Both the position numbers and the translations under genes were made by a program. The notes under the pieces were generated by a model. It searched no databases, had not been told where the DNA came from, and saw nothing but the letters and a program-made list of their open reading frames with translations. From CAVYVZ01 sp963772065 (GTDB lineage: Bacteria; Acidobacteriota; Vicinamibacteria; Vicinamibacterales; UBA2999), in contig CAVYVZ010000002.1 of assembly GCA_963772065.1 (NCBI GenBank), positions 310,001-374,000 on the forward strand: a stretch of DNA of 64,000 bases. Reading direction: 5' to 3'. Positions 1-8,579 of this stretch are shown in pieces. Each line of letters opens with the position of its first letter. Position 1 is the first letter of the stretch.

Positions 1-20
1 TTCGTAAGGCATTCTATCTC

Positions 21-162
21 GTCGTCGGTGCGATCGCGGCTTCGCCTGTCGGTGCGATCTTGACGGGTATCGGTGCATGGCACCGACGCGGATCGAGATC
101 GCACCGACACCGTCAGGGAGATCGCACTGACAGGCGAAGCCGTGATCGCACCGACAGCGAAG
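21..162. repeat. GGTGCGATC intergenic repeat cluster, copy 1
   Basis: Left half holds direct copies of a unit of about 24 bp containing CTTCGCCTGTCGGTGCGATC. The right half holds the same unit inverted (GATCGCACCGACAG and GATCGCACTGACAGGCGAAG), so the block can fold into nested hairpins. It abuts the stop codon of the ADOP permease gene and may extend left of the window. The same architecture recurs at about 3262-3411 and, with GCAATC in place of GCGATC, at about 15535-15671. Confidence 0.75.
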
Positions 163-165
163 TGT

Positions 166-2863
166 TTATATCGAGCGGAGTGCCTCGAGCGGATTCGTGC
201 GCAGCGCCCGGCGCGCGGGAATCCAGCACGCGGTCAGTGCCACGCCACAGAGCGCGATGACCACTGCGGCGTAGGTGAGCGGATCGGTGGGGCTGACGCC
301 GAAGAGCAGCGCCCGCAGCAGCCGCGTCCCAAGCACGGCGAGGCCGATACCGGCCGCGACGCCGATCGCGATGAGCCGGCTGCCCTGGCCGAGCACCAGC
401 CGCAGGACATCCGATCGCTGCGCGCCGAGCGCCATGCGAACGCCGATCTCGTGGGTGCGGCTCGAGACGGAGTAGGACATGACGCCGTAGAGCCCGATAG
501 CCGAGAGCACCAGCGCCAGCGCGCCAAAGCTCCCCAGCGCCACTGCCGTCATACGCGCGGGGAGCAGAGGCAGGAACAGGCGTTGCTCGAGCGACTGGGC
601 AGACGCGATCGGCATGGTGGGATCGAGTGTGCGGATGGCTTCGCGCACCGCGGCAATCGTCGCGGCCACGCCGCCGTTCGTCCGGGCCACGACCGACACC
701 GATCCCGAGTACCGACTGACGAAGCGGGCGGAAGATCGCTCCGGAGCCGTTCTCGTTGAAGCCGGCGTACTTGCCGTTTTCGACGATCCCGACGATCTCG
801 ACGGGCACGTTTTCCGTCGAGCCGCCCGTGGCCCCCGGGCTCACCGACGTGACATTGCCAAGCCGCACACGCCGGCCGAGCGCGCTGCCGCTCGGCCACA
901 GGCGCCGCGCGAGCGCGCGATTCACAATCGCAACCGGAGGCCGCTCCCGATCGTCGAGCTCAGAGAAGTCGCGGCCTTCCTCGAGCCGCGTACGCATCGT
1001 CTGGAAGTAGCCCGGCGTCACGCGGCTCATGAAGGCCCGGGGCGCACGAACGTCGCGGTCGATCGGCGCTTCCTCCGCGTACACGCGCGTCCATCCGAAA
1101 TGCAGATCGATCGGCACGACGTCGGCCAGCGCGGCGTTCGTGACAGCGGGCAGCCGGCGCACGGCTTCCACCAGCTGCCGCTGCATCTCGGCCCCCCGCT
1201 CCCGGCTGTAGCCCTGCAGCCGAAGATCGAAGGACACTTCGACCGCACCTGCCGTTGAGAACCCGAGGGCCATGCTGCGCGTCTGTCCGAGGGCGCGCCA
1301 CATCAGCCCCGCCCCGGTCAGCAGCACGAGCGAGACGGCGACCTGGACCACGATCAGCGCGTTGCGCCACGCCACGCTTTGCCGTTCGCTCGACGACGCC
1401 GAGTCTTTCAACACTCCGGAAAGGTCGGCTTTCGTCGCCTGGAGCGCCGGCATCAGGCCGAACACGACGGCGGTGGCAACCGAGAGCACGACGTTGAACA
1501 GCAGCACGCGTCCATCGAGCGGCAGGTCGAGGACCATGGGGATGTCGACCGGAGGCCGGATTGTGCCAGCCGCCCCCATGAGCCACCACGCGAGCAGGAG
1601 GCCAGCTGCGCCCGCCGCGCTCGAGATCATGAGGCTCTCGATGAGAAGCTGTCGAACGAGCGCCGCGCGGCCCGCGCCGATCGAGAGCCGGATGGCCACT
1701 TCGTGACGGCGATCGATGCCGCGGGCGAGCAGCAGGTTCGCAAGGTTGACGCACGCAAGCAGCAGGACCAGCCCGGCAATCGAGAGGAGCAGCGCGGTGA
1801 AGCCGAACACCGGTCCGCGCATCATCGTGCCCATCAACCCGGCGGGCGATGCCACGATGCGCCTGCCTTCGTTGACGTCCGGGAACTCACGCTCCAGCGC
1901 AATACCGACGGCACTCAGTTCGGTCGCAACCTGCGTCCGCGACACGCCTGGCGCAAGGCGGCCGACCACGAACAGGCTGGCGACACCGCGGTCGTCGAGC
2001 CAGCGGACGCCGCTGTCGATGGCCGCCTGCATGCCGAGCGGGAACCACAGATCGGGCGCGGCGGCTATTTCGGTGCCGAAGAACCCGCGCGGCGCGACGC
2101 CGACCACGGTGTAGGTACGGCCGTTGACGATGACGGGCTGCCCGATGGCGGAGGGGGCGCCGCCAAACCGCTGCTGCCAGAAGCGGTAGCTGATCACCGT
2201 GATCGGATGCGCATCGCGTTCCTCGTCGTCGGCGCGCGAAATCGCGCGGCCGATCACCGGCCGCACGCCGAGCACGTCGAAGTAGTTGCCGGAGACGAGA
2301 TAGCCCCAGAGCCGCTCGTTGACGCCGTTGACGCTGACGCTGATCGGCGCAAAGCGATAGGCGATGAGGCCGGCGAATCCGGTGGTACGGCCGCGCAGGT
2401 CCGCGTAGTTCGGATAGGAGAGGGTCGGGAACATGCTGCGTCCCGACGTGCTGTTCACGGCGACGAGCTCGTGCGGCCGGTCGACCGGCAGCGGGCGCAG
2501 CACCGCCCGATTCACGAGGCTGAACACGGCGGTCGTCGCGCCGATGCCGATCGCGAGCGTCAGGAAGGCCATGAGCGCGAATCCGGGGCTGCGCCGCAGC
2601 AGACGAGCGCTGTAGCGGACGTCGCGGAGGATCGCGTCGAGCGACGGCAGGCCGCGCAGGTCGCGGTATTCGTTCTTCATCGGCTCGACATGACCGAAGC
2701 GCTGGAGCGCCGCGGCCCGCGCGGCGTCGGGTGTCATGCCGCTGCGCTCGAGCTCGTACGCCTGCATCTCGATATGCGCGCGGACCTCCTCGTCGAATTC
2801 GCTGCGCGGGTCCGACCCGAGCGTGGCGCGAAGGCGCGAGACGAAGGCGCGCAGCGCGCTCAT
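166..2863 (-). CDS. ADOP/MacB-type ABC transporter permease, orphan, frameshifted
   Basis: Inner-membrane permease of the acidobacterial duplicated orphan permease (ADOP) type. An N-terminal prefix domain (about residues 1-80, DEEVRAHIEMQ) precedes two MacB/FtsX modules, each an extracytoplasmic domain plus membrane segments. The first TM follows LLRRSPGFALMAFLTLAIG, and FtsX-like TM blocks occur near residues 360-500. The C-terminal module ends with VSSRTHEIGVRMALGA. No ATPase gene is adjacent. The start ATG at 2863 overlaps the PadR stop (ATGA), so the two genes are translationally coupled. An extra base at 712-713 separates GAIFRPLRQS from YSGSVSVVARTNGG; removing it restores one frame of about 900 codons. 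The break lies at a GTAC and is probably a sequence error. Substrate unknown; the PadR partner suggests efflux or stress export. Confidence 0.85.
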
Positions 2864-3201
2864 GAGGTCCCCCTCGACGGGGCGAGGAACCTGAGGATCG
2901 TCTCCGAGGCGACGCGCCAGCGAGCTTCCTCGGCCGTGAGGCCGCGCCGGCCGCTGCGGGTGATGGCGTAGAACCTGGCGCGCCGGTTGTTCTCGGAGGT
3001 TCCCCACGACGCCTTGATCCACCCGCGCTGTTCGAGCTGCAGCAGCGCGGGGTAGATCGTCCCCTGATTGAGCTGAATCCGGTCCCCGCTAACCTGCTCG
3101 ATCCGCCGCGCGATGCCGTAGCCATGCAGCGGTCCCAGCTGCTCGAGCGTGCGCAGCACCATCAGCGCCAGCGTGCCTGACGGAACGTCGTTCTGACCCA
3201 T
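2860..3201 (-). CDS. PadR family transcriptional regulator
   Basis: Winged-helix repressor of 113 residues. The PadR core is clear: GTLALMVLRTLEQLGPLHGYGIARRI, then LNQGTIYPALLQLEQRGWI and a basic wing RRARFYAITRSG. I chose ATG 3201 over an in-frame start seven codons upstream because AGGAG (3206-3210) sits four bases before it. Its stop overlaps the permease start, and this PadR-ADOP pairing is typical of Acidobacteriota. Two matching dyads in the 5' region suggest autorepression. The ligand cannot be read from the sequence. Confidence 0.93.
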   Translation of the reverse strand: MGQNDVPSGTLALMVLRTLEQLGPLHGYGIARRIEQVSGDRIQLNQGTIYPALLQLEQRGWIKASWGTSENNRRARFYAITRSGRRGLTAEEARWRVASETILRFLAPSRGTS

Positions 3202-3209
3202 GCTTCTCC

Positions 3210-3256
3210 TGTTGGCGACCAACAGAGACTATCCGGTCTCGTGTTGGCAGTCAACA
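3210..3256 (-). promoter_or_regulatory. Two PadR operator-like dyads upstream of the PadR-permease operon
   Basis: TGTTGGCGACCAACA (3210-3224) and TGTTGGCAGTCAACA (3242-3256) are near-perfect palindromes. Their centres are 32 bp apart, about three helical turns. The first touches the Shine-Dalgarno of padR. Repeated TGTTG...CAACA boxes at this spot fit a dimeric PadR autorepressor. Binding itself is inferred. Confidence 0.6.
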
Positions 3257-3261
3257 CGAAC

Positions 3262-3411
3262 GTCGCTTCGCCTGTCGGTGCGATCTCTGCTTCGCCTGTC
3301 GGTGCGATCGCGGCTTCGCCTGTTGGTGCGATCAACCTCCGCCTTCGGTGCACCGACGGCGAAGAAGAGATCGCACCGACGAGCGTGAGTGAGATCGCAC
3401 CGACAGCGAAG
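3262..3411. repeat. GGTGCGATC intergenic repeat cluster, copy 2
   Basis: Three direct copies of CTTCGCCTGTYGGTGCGATC are followed by inverted copies (GAGATCGCACCGACGAGCG, GAGATCGCACCGACAGCGAAG). The cluster lies between the PadR operators and the stop of the yfiT-like gene. With copy 1 it brackets the whole PadR-permease operon. Confidence 0.78.
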
Positions 3412-3942
3412 TCACCAGAGTTCTCGACGTCTGAGTTCGGTGATGTGCGCGACATGGTGGCGCGAGTGCCAGCCGTACAGATGAACCTGCCGGTCGAGCG
3501 TCATCTGGCCGAGCTCGGGGTGCGTGAACGGGCGCGCGAAGTCGTTGTCCTGGAGCGACCGGTTCACCGCGGTCCACCGCTCATGCACCGCATCGAGGAT
3601 CGCAAGCGACCCGGCGATCGCCAGCCGTGAATCCGGGAGCGTCGACCAGGCGTCCTGATCGTACGGTTTGATCGTCGGGTTCTCTTCGGTCACCGCCAGC
3701 TTCGTGCGGATGTATCCGTTCATGTGGCTGTCGGCGACATGGTGGACCAGTTGCCGCACCGTCCAGCCGCCGGGCCGGTACGGCGTGTCGAGCTGCGCGT
3801 CGGTCAGGCCGCGAACCGCCTCGCGCATCCTGGCCGGCAGCGCCGCGATGTCCTCCACGGCGGCGCGTCGCGTCTCGGCCGTGCGCGGCGCCTTGTGATC
3901 GAAGCGGCCGACGGGGTAACTCAGATCGACGGTCATTGTCAT
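3412..3942 (-). CDS. YfiT-like DinB superfamily metal-dependent protein
   Basis: Protein of 176 residues with the four-helix DinB/YfiT fold. Visible motifs are YRPGGWTVRQLVHHVADSH (first metal histidine) and the C-terminal YGWHSRHHVAHI (two more histidines). Family members are annotated as putative metal-dependent hydrolases or bacillithiol-S-transferases; which thiol this organism uses is not visible. A good Shine-Dalgarno (AGGAGA) precedes ATG 3942. The stop lies at the edge of repeat copy 2. A second, shorter DinB protein occurs at 54320. Confidence 0.85.
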   Translation of the reverse strand: MTMTVDLSYPVGRFDHKAPRTAETRRAAVEDIAALPARMREAVRGLTDAQLDTPYRPGGWTVRQLVHHVADSHMNGYIRTKLAVTEENPTIKPYDQDAWSTLPDSRLAIAGSLAILDAVHERWTAVNRSLQDNDFARPFTHPELGQMTLDRQVHLYGWHSRHHVAHITELRRRELW

Positions 3943-4024
3943 GCGGACATCTCCTCTCCTTGCCGCGCCGTAGCGGGAGCGCGAAGGCGGGTCATCGTTG
4001 AATATGTCACAAGCGCGCCGCGCC

Positions 4025-4037
4025 TATAATTCGCAGA
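4025..4037 (+). promoter_or_regulatory. Leaderless-type -10 box before the D-aminoacylase gene
   Basis: TATAAT (4025-4030) is followed by six bases (TCGCAG) and then ATG 4037. Bacterial transcripts usually start six to seven bases after the -10 box, so the start codon itself would be the 5' end. There is no Shine-Dalgarno. The signal-peptide start also fits ATG 4037. Confidence 0.6.
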
Positions 4038-5545
4038 TGTTGCGCTACGCATTCATTGTGCTTGTCGTCGCGTCGGCGGCAGCAGGGCAGACGCAGTCGC
4101 CGGGCCTGCTGATCCGCAACGGCAGGGTCATCGACGGCACCGGCGGATCGGAGCGCTCGGCCGACGTCAGGATCTCAGACGACACCATTACGGAAATCGG
4201 TGCGTCGCTGTCGTCCCGGCCCGGTGAGCGTGTCATCGACGCGTCAGGCCTCGTGGTTGCGCCAGGGTTCATCGACACGCACAGCCACGCGGATCGCGGC
4301 GTCGAAAGCCAGCCCGATGCGGCCAGTCAGGTGAGGCAGGGGATCACGACGGCGGTGGTGGGTCAGGACGGCGGGAGCGAGCTGCCCGCGTCGGAGTTCC
4401 TCGAAGGGATCGACCGCCTCAAGCCGGCCATCAACTTCGCCACCACGGTAGGGCACGGCACGGTCCGGCGCGTTGTCATGGGCGCCGACTTCAAGCGCGC
4501 GCCCACGGCTGCCGAGATCGAGACGATGAAGGCGCTCGTGGATCGGGCGATGAAGGACGGCGCGCTCGGCCTCTCGAGCGGCCTCGAATACGATCCCGGC
4601 TTCTACGCGAAGCCGGAGGAGCTCGTCGAGCTGGCAAAGGTTGCCGCGAAGCATGGCGGCTACTACACCAGCCACGTCCGGGACGAGGAGAACGAGGTGT
4701 TTGCCGCCTGGAGCGAGGCGATTGACGTCGGACGGAAGGCGGGCCTTCCGGTGCTCATCTCCCATGCGAAGCTCGCCTCGAAGCCGGTGTGGGGACGCGC
4801 CGCGGAAGCGCTGAAGCTGGTCGAGGAGGCGAACCGATCCGGCGTCCGCGTCCGGGCGGACTGGTATCCGTACACGTACTGGCAGTCGTCCATGTACATC
4901 CTCATTCCCGATCGCGACTTCGAGAACCGCAGGCAATGGGAGGTTGGTCTCGAAGAGATCGGAGGACCGCAGAACGTGCTCGTGACGAGCTACGCGCCGA
5001 ATACGGCGTGGAACGGGAAGACGGTTGCCGAGATCGCGCAGCTGGAAGGCAAGGACGCGGTGACCACGATCATCGAGATGATGCGCGCCTCGGGCAACAG
5101 CGTCGGAATCATCGGTACATCGATGGACGAGCCGGACCTGTCACGGCTCGCCGCGCACCCGCTTACCTTCATCTGCTCGGACGGCATGCTCTCGGGGCGC
5201 CATCCGCGTGGTTACGGCGCGTTTCCGCGCGTGCTCGCGACGTACGTGCGCGACCAGAAGGCGCTCACCCTGCGTGCGGCGATCCACAAGATGACGGGCG
5301 CCCCTGCCGCCTACCTCGGTCTGACGGGGCGAGGCGTCATCGCCCGCGATGCGAAGGCCGACGTCGTGATTTTCGACCCGGCCACGATCCAGGACCGCGG
5401 GACGAAGACGGATCCGGCGCAGCCGCCCGTCGGCGTGCAGCACGTGATCGTCAACGGCCGCGTTGTTCTCGATGGCCGGAAGATGACCGCCGCGCGTCCG
5501 GGCCGGGCGATTCGCCGCTCGAGTCATGCACCTGATAGTCGCTGA
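4037..5545 (+). CDS. N-acyl-D-amino-acid deacylase family amidohydrolase, exported
   Basis: Predicted periplasmic amidohydrolase of 502 residues. It has a signal peptide (MLRYAFIVLVVASAAAGQ), a first beta-composite strand (LLIRNGRVIDGTG), metal site HSHAD in PGFIDTHSHAD, YTSHVRDE, LISHAKLAS and the late Asp in FICSDGMLSGRHPRGYG. These match the D-aminoacylase/dihydroorotase-like family that hydrolyses N-acyl-D-amino acids. The C-terminus is composite again (ADVVIFDPATIQDRGT). Residues upstream of 4037 are excluded because the signal peptide begins here. The end overlaps the next gene by 20 bases. Peptidoglycan or D-amino-acid scavenging is a reasonable role. Confidence 0.9.
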   Translation: MLRYAFIVLVVASAAAGQTQSPGLLIRNGRVIDGTGGSERSADVRISDDTITEIGASLSSRPGERVIDASGLVVAPGFIDTHSHADRGVESQPDAASQVRQGITTAVVGQDGGSELPASEFLEGIDRLKPAINFATTVGHGTVRRVVMGADFKRAPTAAEIETMKALVDRAMKDGALGLSSGLEYDPGFYAKPEELVELAKVAAKHGGYYTSHVRDEENEVFAAWSEAIDVGRKAGLPVLISHAKLASKPVWGRAAEALKLVEEANRSGVRVRADWYPYTYWQSSMYILIPDRDFENRRQWEVGLEEIGGPQNVLVTSYAPNTAWNGKTVAEIAQLEGKDAVTTIIEMMRASGNSVGIIGTSMDEPDLSRLAAHPLTFICSDGMLSGRHPRGYGAFPRVLATYVRDQKALTLRAAIHKMTGAPAAYLGLTGRGVIARDAKADVVIFDPATIQDRGTKTDPAQPPVGVQHVIVNGRVVLDGRKMTAARPGRAIRRSSHAPDSR

Positions 5546-6485
5546 CGAGGCGCTGCGCGATCAGATCCAGGATGCGACCTTCCCGATCTGGAACGAAGGG
5601 CTGGCACGCCCCGCGTACGGCCAGTGGAACGAGGCGCAGATGCGCACCGCATGGGGGCGAGAGCGTCTCCATCGTCTCGCGCTGGTGAGCAACACGGGGC
5701 AGTGGCTGGCGAGCCTCAAGCGATACCGATTTGCCGCGCGCCTTGACGCGGAGATCGTCGAGATCGTTGGCGTCGGCGCAGTGTTCACGGCGCCCGCGCA
5801 CCGCCGCCAGTCGTACGCATCGCACGCGATCGAGGCGATGCTCGCCGAGGAGGCGGCGCGCGGCACGACACTCGCGGCGCTCTTCTCCGAGATCGGACGC
5901 GACTACTACGAGCGGGCCGGGTTCATCGCCGTGCCGGTCGAGGAAGTCACTCTGACCGTGAGCCGCAAGCCCGGCGCACCGGCCATGCTCGTCCGGTCCG
6001 GAGGCGAGGCAGACCTCGCGAGCCTTGCCGCCATGCACGAGGCGCGCGCCGCAGGCGCGCGCTTCAGCCTTCTGCGATCGCCGGAGCTGATTCAATTCTC
6101 GATTTCGAAGAAGCGCCTGCTGGCGGGTCTCGGTCCGCCCGGAAAACGCCGGACGGAGTTCTTCGTTGCAGAAGAGGGCCGCACGGCCGTGGCCTACGTG
6201 GTGATCACGGTCGACGAGCGCGGCTGGTTTCTCGAAGAGGCGGGAGATTGAGATCCCGCAGCCGCCCGGCTCGGGGCCATGCTGCAGGTGCTCCTCGCTC
6301 GAGAGCCCTCGGAGGACCCGCCAACGATCCGCGCGTTCTGGCCGCCGGGATTCCCCGTTCCGCCGCAGGTGACCATCGCATCGCGACGGGAACCCGACGA
6401 CGTGTTCATGGTGCGCCCGCTGCGCAGCGGGATCCGGCCGCTCTCATCGTCAGACGTCTTCTTCTGGCACTCGGATTATTTCTGA
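5526..6485 (+). pseudogene. GNAT-family N-acetyltransferase, interrupted by in-frame TGA
   Basis: Acetyltransferase with an acetyl-CoA motif near residues 80-100 (GVGAVFTAPAHRRQSYASHAI) and IGRDYYERAGF. A TGA at 6249-6251 stops it after FLEEAGD. The same frame then stays open to 6485 and still looks like the family C-terminus (LGAMLQVLLAREPSEDPPTIRAFWPPGF, LSSSDVFFWHSDYF). One C-to-T change (CGA Arg to TGA) explains this. It may be a recent nonsense mutation or a sequence error. The gene overlaps the end of the D-aminoacylase gene by 20 bases, so the two are probably cotranscribed. Confidence 0.75.
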
Positions 6486-6494
6486 CTTGCACGT

Positions 6495-6687
6495 GTCCGC
6501 TCCGCTCGCAGATTCTCACATGACTGCACTCGCCACGTCACACGAAGACACGAAGGCACGAAGCGCTATTGTTGATGGCCAATCGCGGGCCATCGAGATG
6601 GCAAGAAGAGCGACCAAGCTTCGAGCCTTCGTGTGACGTGAGAACGAGAATCGCCTGGAGTCATGACAGTCATCGAGCGACGCGGAC
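6495..6687. mobile_element. MITE-like element with inverted ends, copy A
   Basis: A 193-bp non-coding block. Its left end GTCCGCTCCGCTCG is matched in inverse by the right end CGAGCGACGCGGAC, and the match extends outward (TGCACGTG / CAGGTGCA). Inside is a second inverted pair, CACACGAAGACACGAAGG and CCTTCGTGTGACGTG. Copy B at 37384-37599 shares ends and inner motifs. Just to its right (6699-6734) are short GGGAGTTGGGAAT repeats, also present beside copy B. No transposase ORF. Confidence 0.6.
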
Positions 6688-6734
6688 AGGTGCAGTCGCG
6701 ATGGGAGTTGGGAGTTGCGCTTGGGAGTTGGGAA

Positions 6735-8459
6735 TCAGCGAGTGATCAGCCTCAGATCCAACGCCTTCGTCTCGCCGTCACCGATCGACAGGCGCGTGGC
6801 GCGGTCCTTCATCTGCTGAAGGAACTCCGGATCGCCGCCTTCGCCGTCTTCGAGATAATCCACAGCCACAGCCAGGTACTGCTCGTCGGCCGGCAACGCG
6901 CGGATTTTGAACAGGCCATCCTGGTCGGCGCGTCCGGAGCGGATGTACCGTGATGGAAATCCCCACTTGGAGGAGTCTTCGGGGAAGATGATCACGGTGT
7001 AATCCCGCGTCGGTTCACCCTTAGCGTCGGTGACCTTGCCGTTCACCTCCGTCACCCTATCGGTGACGAGGATCTGAAGCCCCGTGATCTCTTCGGTCCC
7101 TTTGAACTCGATTGGCTTGTCGGTGATGTTGTCGCCGTTGAGCGTCACGGCTTTGAGCATCCAAGTCGGCGGAAGGCCGTTGACCCGAAACAGCCGCTGC
7201 CCATGCGTGCCCGTGACGCGGAATGTCCCGTCCGATTCGACTTTCGCGGGCCGCATGCCCATCATCGTCATGTCGAAGCGTGCGGGCTGATGGATCACCA
7301 CGAGACCCGCTGTGCTAACCGTTCCCGCAGCGCCAGCGGCCGGGAGCACCGTTCCCGCAACGGTCGCGCCCTTGTTCGTCACGAGGCTGACGCCCGACAG
7401 GTCCTCGTTGCCAACGGTGACGCGCATGCTCACGAACTCAGGCTCTTCGGTGCCGGGGCCGCCCGGGCCCATGCCCGTATTGATCATCAGCGTGTACGTG
7501 CCAGGCGTGACGTTCGACAGAGTAAAGCTGCCGTCGGGACGGACCCGTCCACCGGCGCGCTGCATGAACATGCCTCCGGCGGCTTCCGATGCGTCCTGCA
7601 GCGTCACGAACCCATTCGCGATCTGCTCCCCCTTGGAGTCGATCACCGTCCCGGTGATTCGCACCACTTTCGTCGCCAGCAGAGGGAACGTGACGTTGGT
7701 GACTTCCTGCCCGACGGCCACCGTCACCCGCTGCGCTTCGGCGACGTTGCCTGTTCCCGGGTAATAGGTTGGCGCATAGCCGGTCGTATCGTTCGTCTCC
7801 TCGGCGAACCCCCCCATCTGGGATGCGAGAGCGCTGATGTAGTAATCGCCGGGCATCAGGCCGTAGATGCGGAACGCGCCGGTGTCGTCGGTGCCATCTC
7901 CGCCGACTCCCATGAGTTGACGCGTGCCTTGCATCGGCTGATGTCGCATCGCCTGCACACGGGCGCCCGCAACCGGCTCGCCAAACTCGTCGAGGATGCG
8001 TCCCGTGACGACGGCGCCGCGCGGCAGCGCGAGATTGGCCCGAGTCATGGTCTCGCCGTCCGCGAGCTCAATCGGTTGGCCGCCTTCCCTGGGCCGGCGC
8101 TGCCCATAGCGCAGCGTCACGAATCCAGCCTTGCTGGCCACCAGTTCCCACCGGCCGGCCGGCAAATCGCGGAGCTCGAACCGTCCCTGCGCGTCCGTGC
8201 TCGTTCCGCGGGAGTCCCGGACCTCCGGCGAGAAGACCCGCACTTGCGCGCGGCGGATCGGCGCGCCGGTATCTGCCGCGACGATGCGGCCGCGAATAAT
8301 GGCGGTGCCGGTGGGCGTGTCACGAGGGTCGCGCGGCGGTCGCTGAACGCGGGCGCCCGGGAGCGGCCCCGCGGGGCGCGGTGTGCCGCCGGGGATACCA
8401 GGCTGCTGCGGGGCCGCATCGAACGCAAGAAGCACCACGAGCGCTGCGACTCGAATCAT
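6735..8459 (-). CDS. Exported protein with repeated carboxypeptidase-regulatory-like domains
   Basis: Protein of 574 residues with a short signal peptide (MIRVAALVVLLAFDAAPQQ), a proline-rich linker and at least four beta-sandwich units of the CarboxypepD_reg type. Examples are IRGRIVAADTGAPIRRAQVRVF, VTGRILDEFGEPVAGARV, ITGTVIDSKGEQIANGFV and VNGKVTDAKGEPTRDYTV. Each ends in a pattern such as GRFELRDLPAGRW or SFTLSNVTPGTY. There are no catalytic residues. Such proteins are abundant in Acidobacteriota and are thought to be surface or periplasmic binding or scaffold proteins; the ligand is unknown. The stop codon lies in the GGGAGTTGGGAAT repeat next to MITE copy A. Confidence 0.8.
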   Translation of the reverse strand: MIRVAALVVLLAFDAAPQQPGIPGGTPRPAGPLPGARVQRPPRDPRDTPTGTAIIRGRIVAADTGAPIRRAQVRVFSPEVRDSRGTSTDAQGRFELRDLPAGRWELVASKAGFVTLRYGQRRPREGGQPIELADGETMTRANLALPRGAVVTGRILDEFGEPVAGARVQAMRHQPMQGTRQLMGVGGDGTDDTGAFRIYGLMPGDYYISALASQMGGFAEETNDTTGYAPTYYPGTGNVAEAQRVTVAVGQEVTNVTFPLLATKVVRITGTVIDSKGEQIANGFVTLQDASEAAGGMFMQRAGGRVRPDGSFTLSNVTPGTYTLMINTGMGPGGPGTEEPEFVSMRVTVGNEDLSGVSLVTNKGATVAGTVLPAAGAAGTVSTAGLVVIHQPARFDMTMMGMRPAKVESDGTFRVTGTHGQRLFRVNGLPPTWMLKAVTLNGDNITDKPIEFKGTEEITGLQILVTDRVTEVNGKVTDAKGEPTRDYTVIIFPEDSSKWGFPSRYIRSGRADQDGLFKIRALPADEQYLAVAVDYLEDGEGGDPEFLQQMKDRATRLSIGDGETKALDLRLITR

Positions 8460-8476
8460 CGGGGGCCTCCGGACAT

Positions 8477-8560
8477 GGCTTAAGACTTAGGGCTCACGGC
8501 TTATGGCCTTGTCGGCTTAGGCCGTCGCGGCCTTAAGCCATAAGCCTTAAGCCCTGAGCC
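8477..8560. repeat. GGCTTAAG...CCTTAAGCC hairpin repeat, copy 1
   Basis: An imperfect inverted repeat: the left arm GGCTTAAGACTTAGGGCTC is answered on the right by GCCTTAAGCCCTGAGCC. It lies between the P5C dehydrogenase 3' end and the start of the regulatory-like protein, and could act as a terminator or transcript-end hairpin. A sister copy lies at 59746-59826 downstream of parE. Confidence 0.65.
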
Positions 8561-8579
8561 GCGCGGGTCCGTGTGCGCG

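Noticed and set aside
21..162. CRISPR array
   Set aside because: Units are short and irregular, spacers are not unique and of constant length, and the right half is inverted relative to the left. No cas genes are present.
1379..2971. Long plus-strand reading frame opposite the ADOP permease
   Set aside because: High GC gives long antisense frames. The sequence is Arg/Ala/Asp-rich with no recognisable domain, while the minus strand encodes a clear permease.
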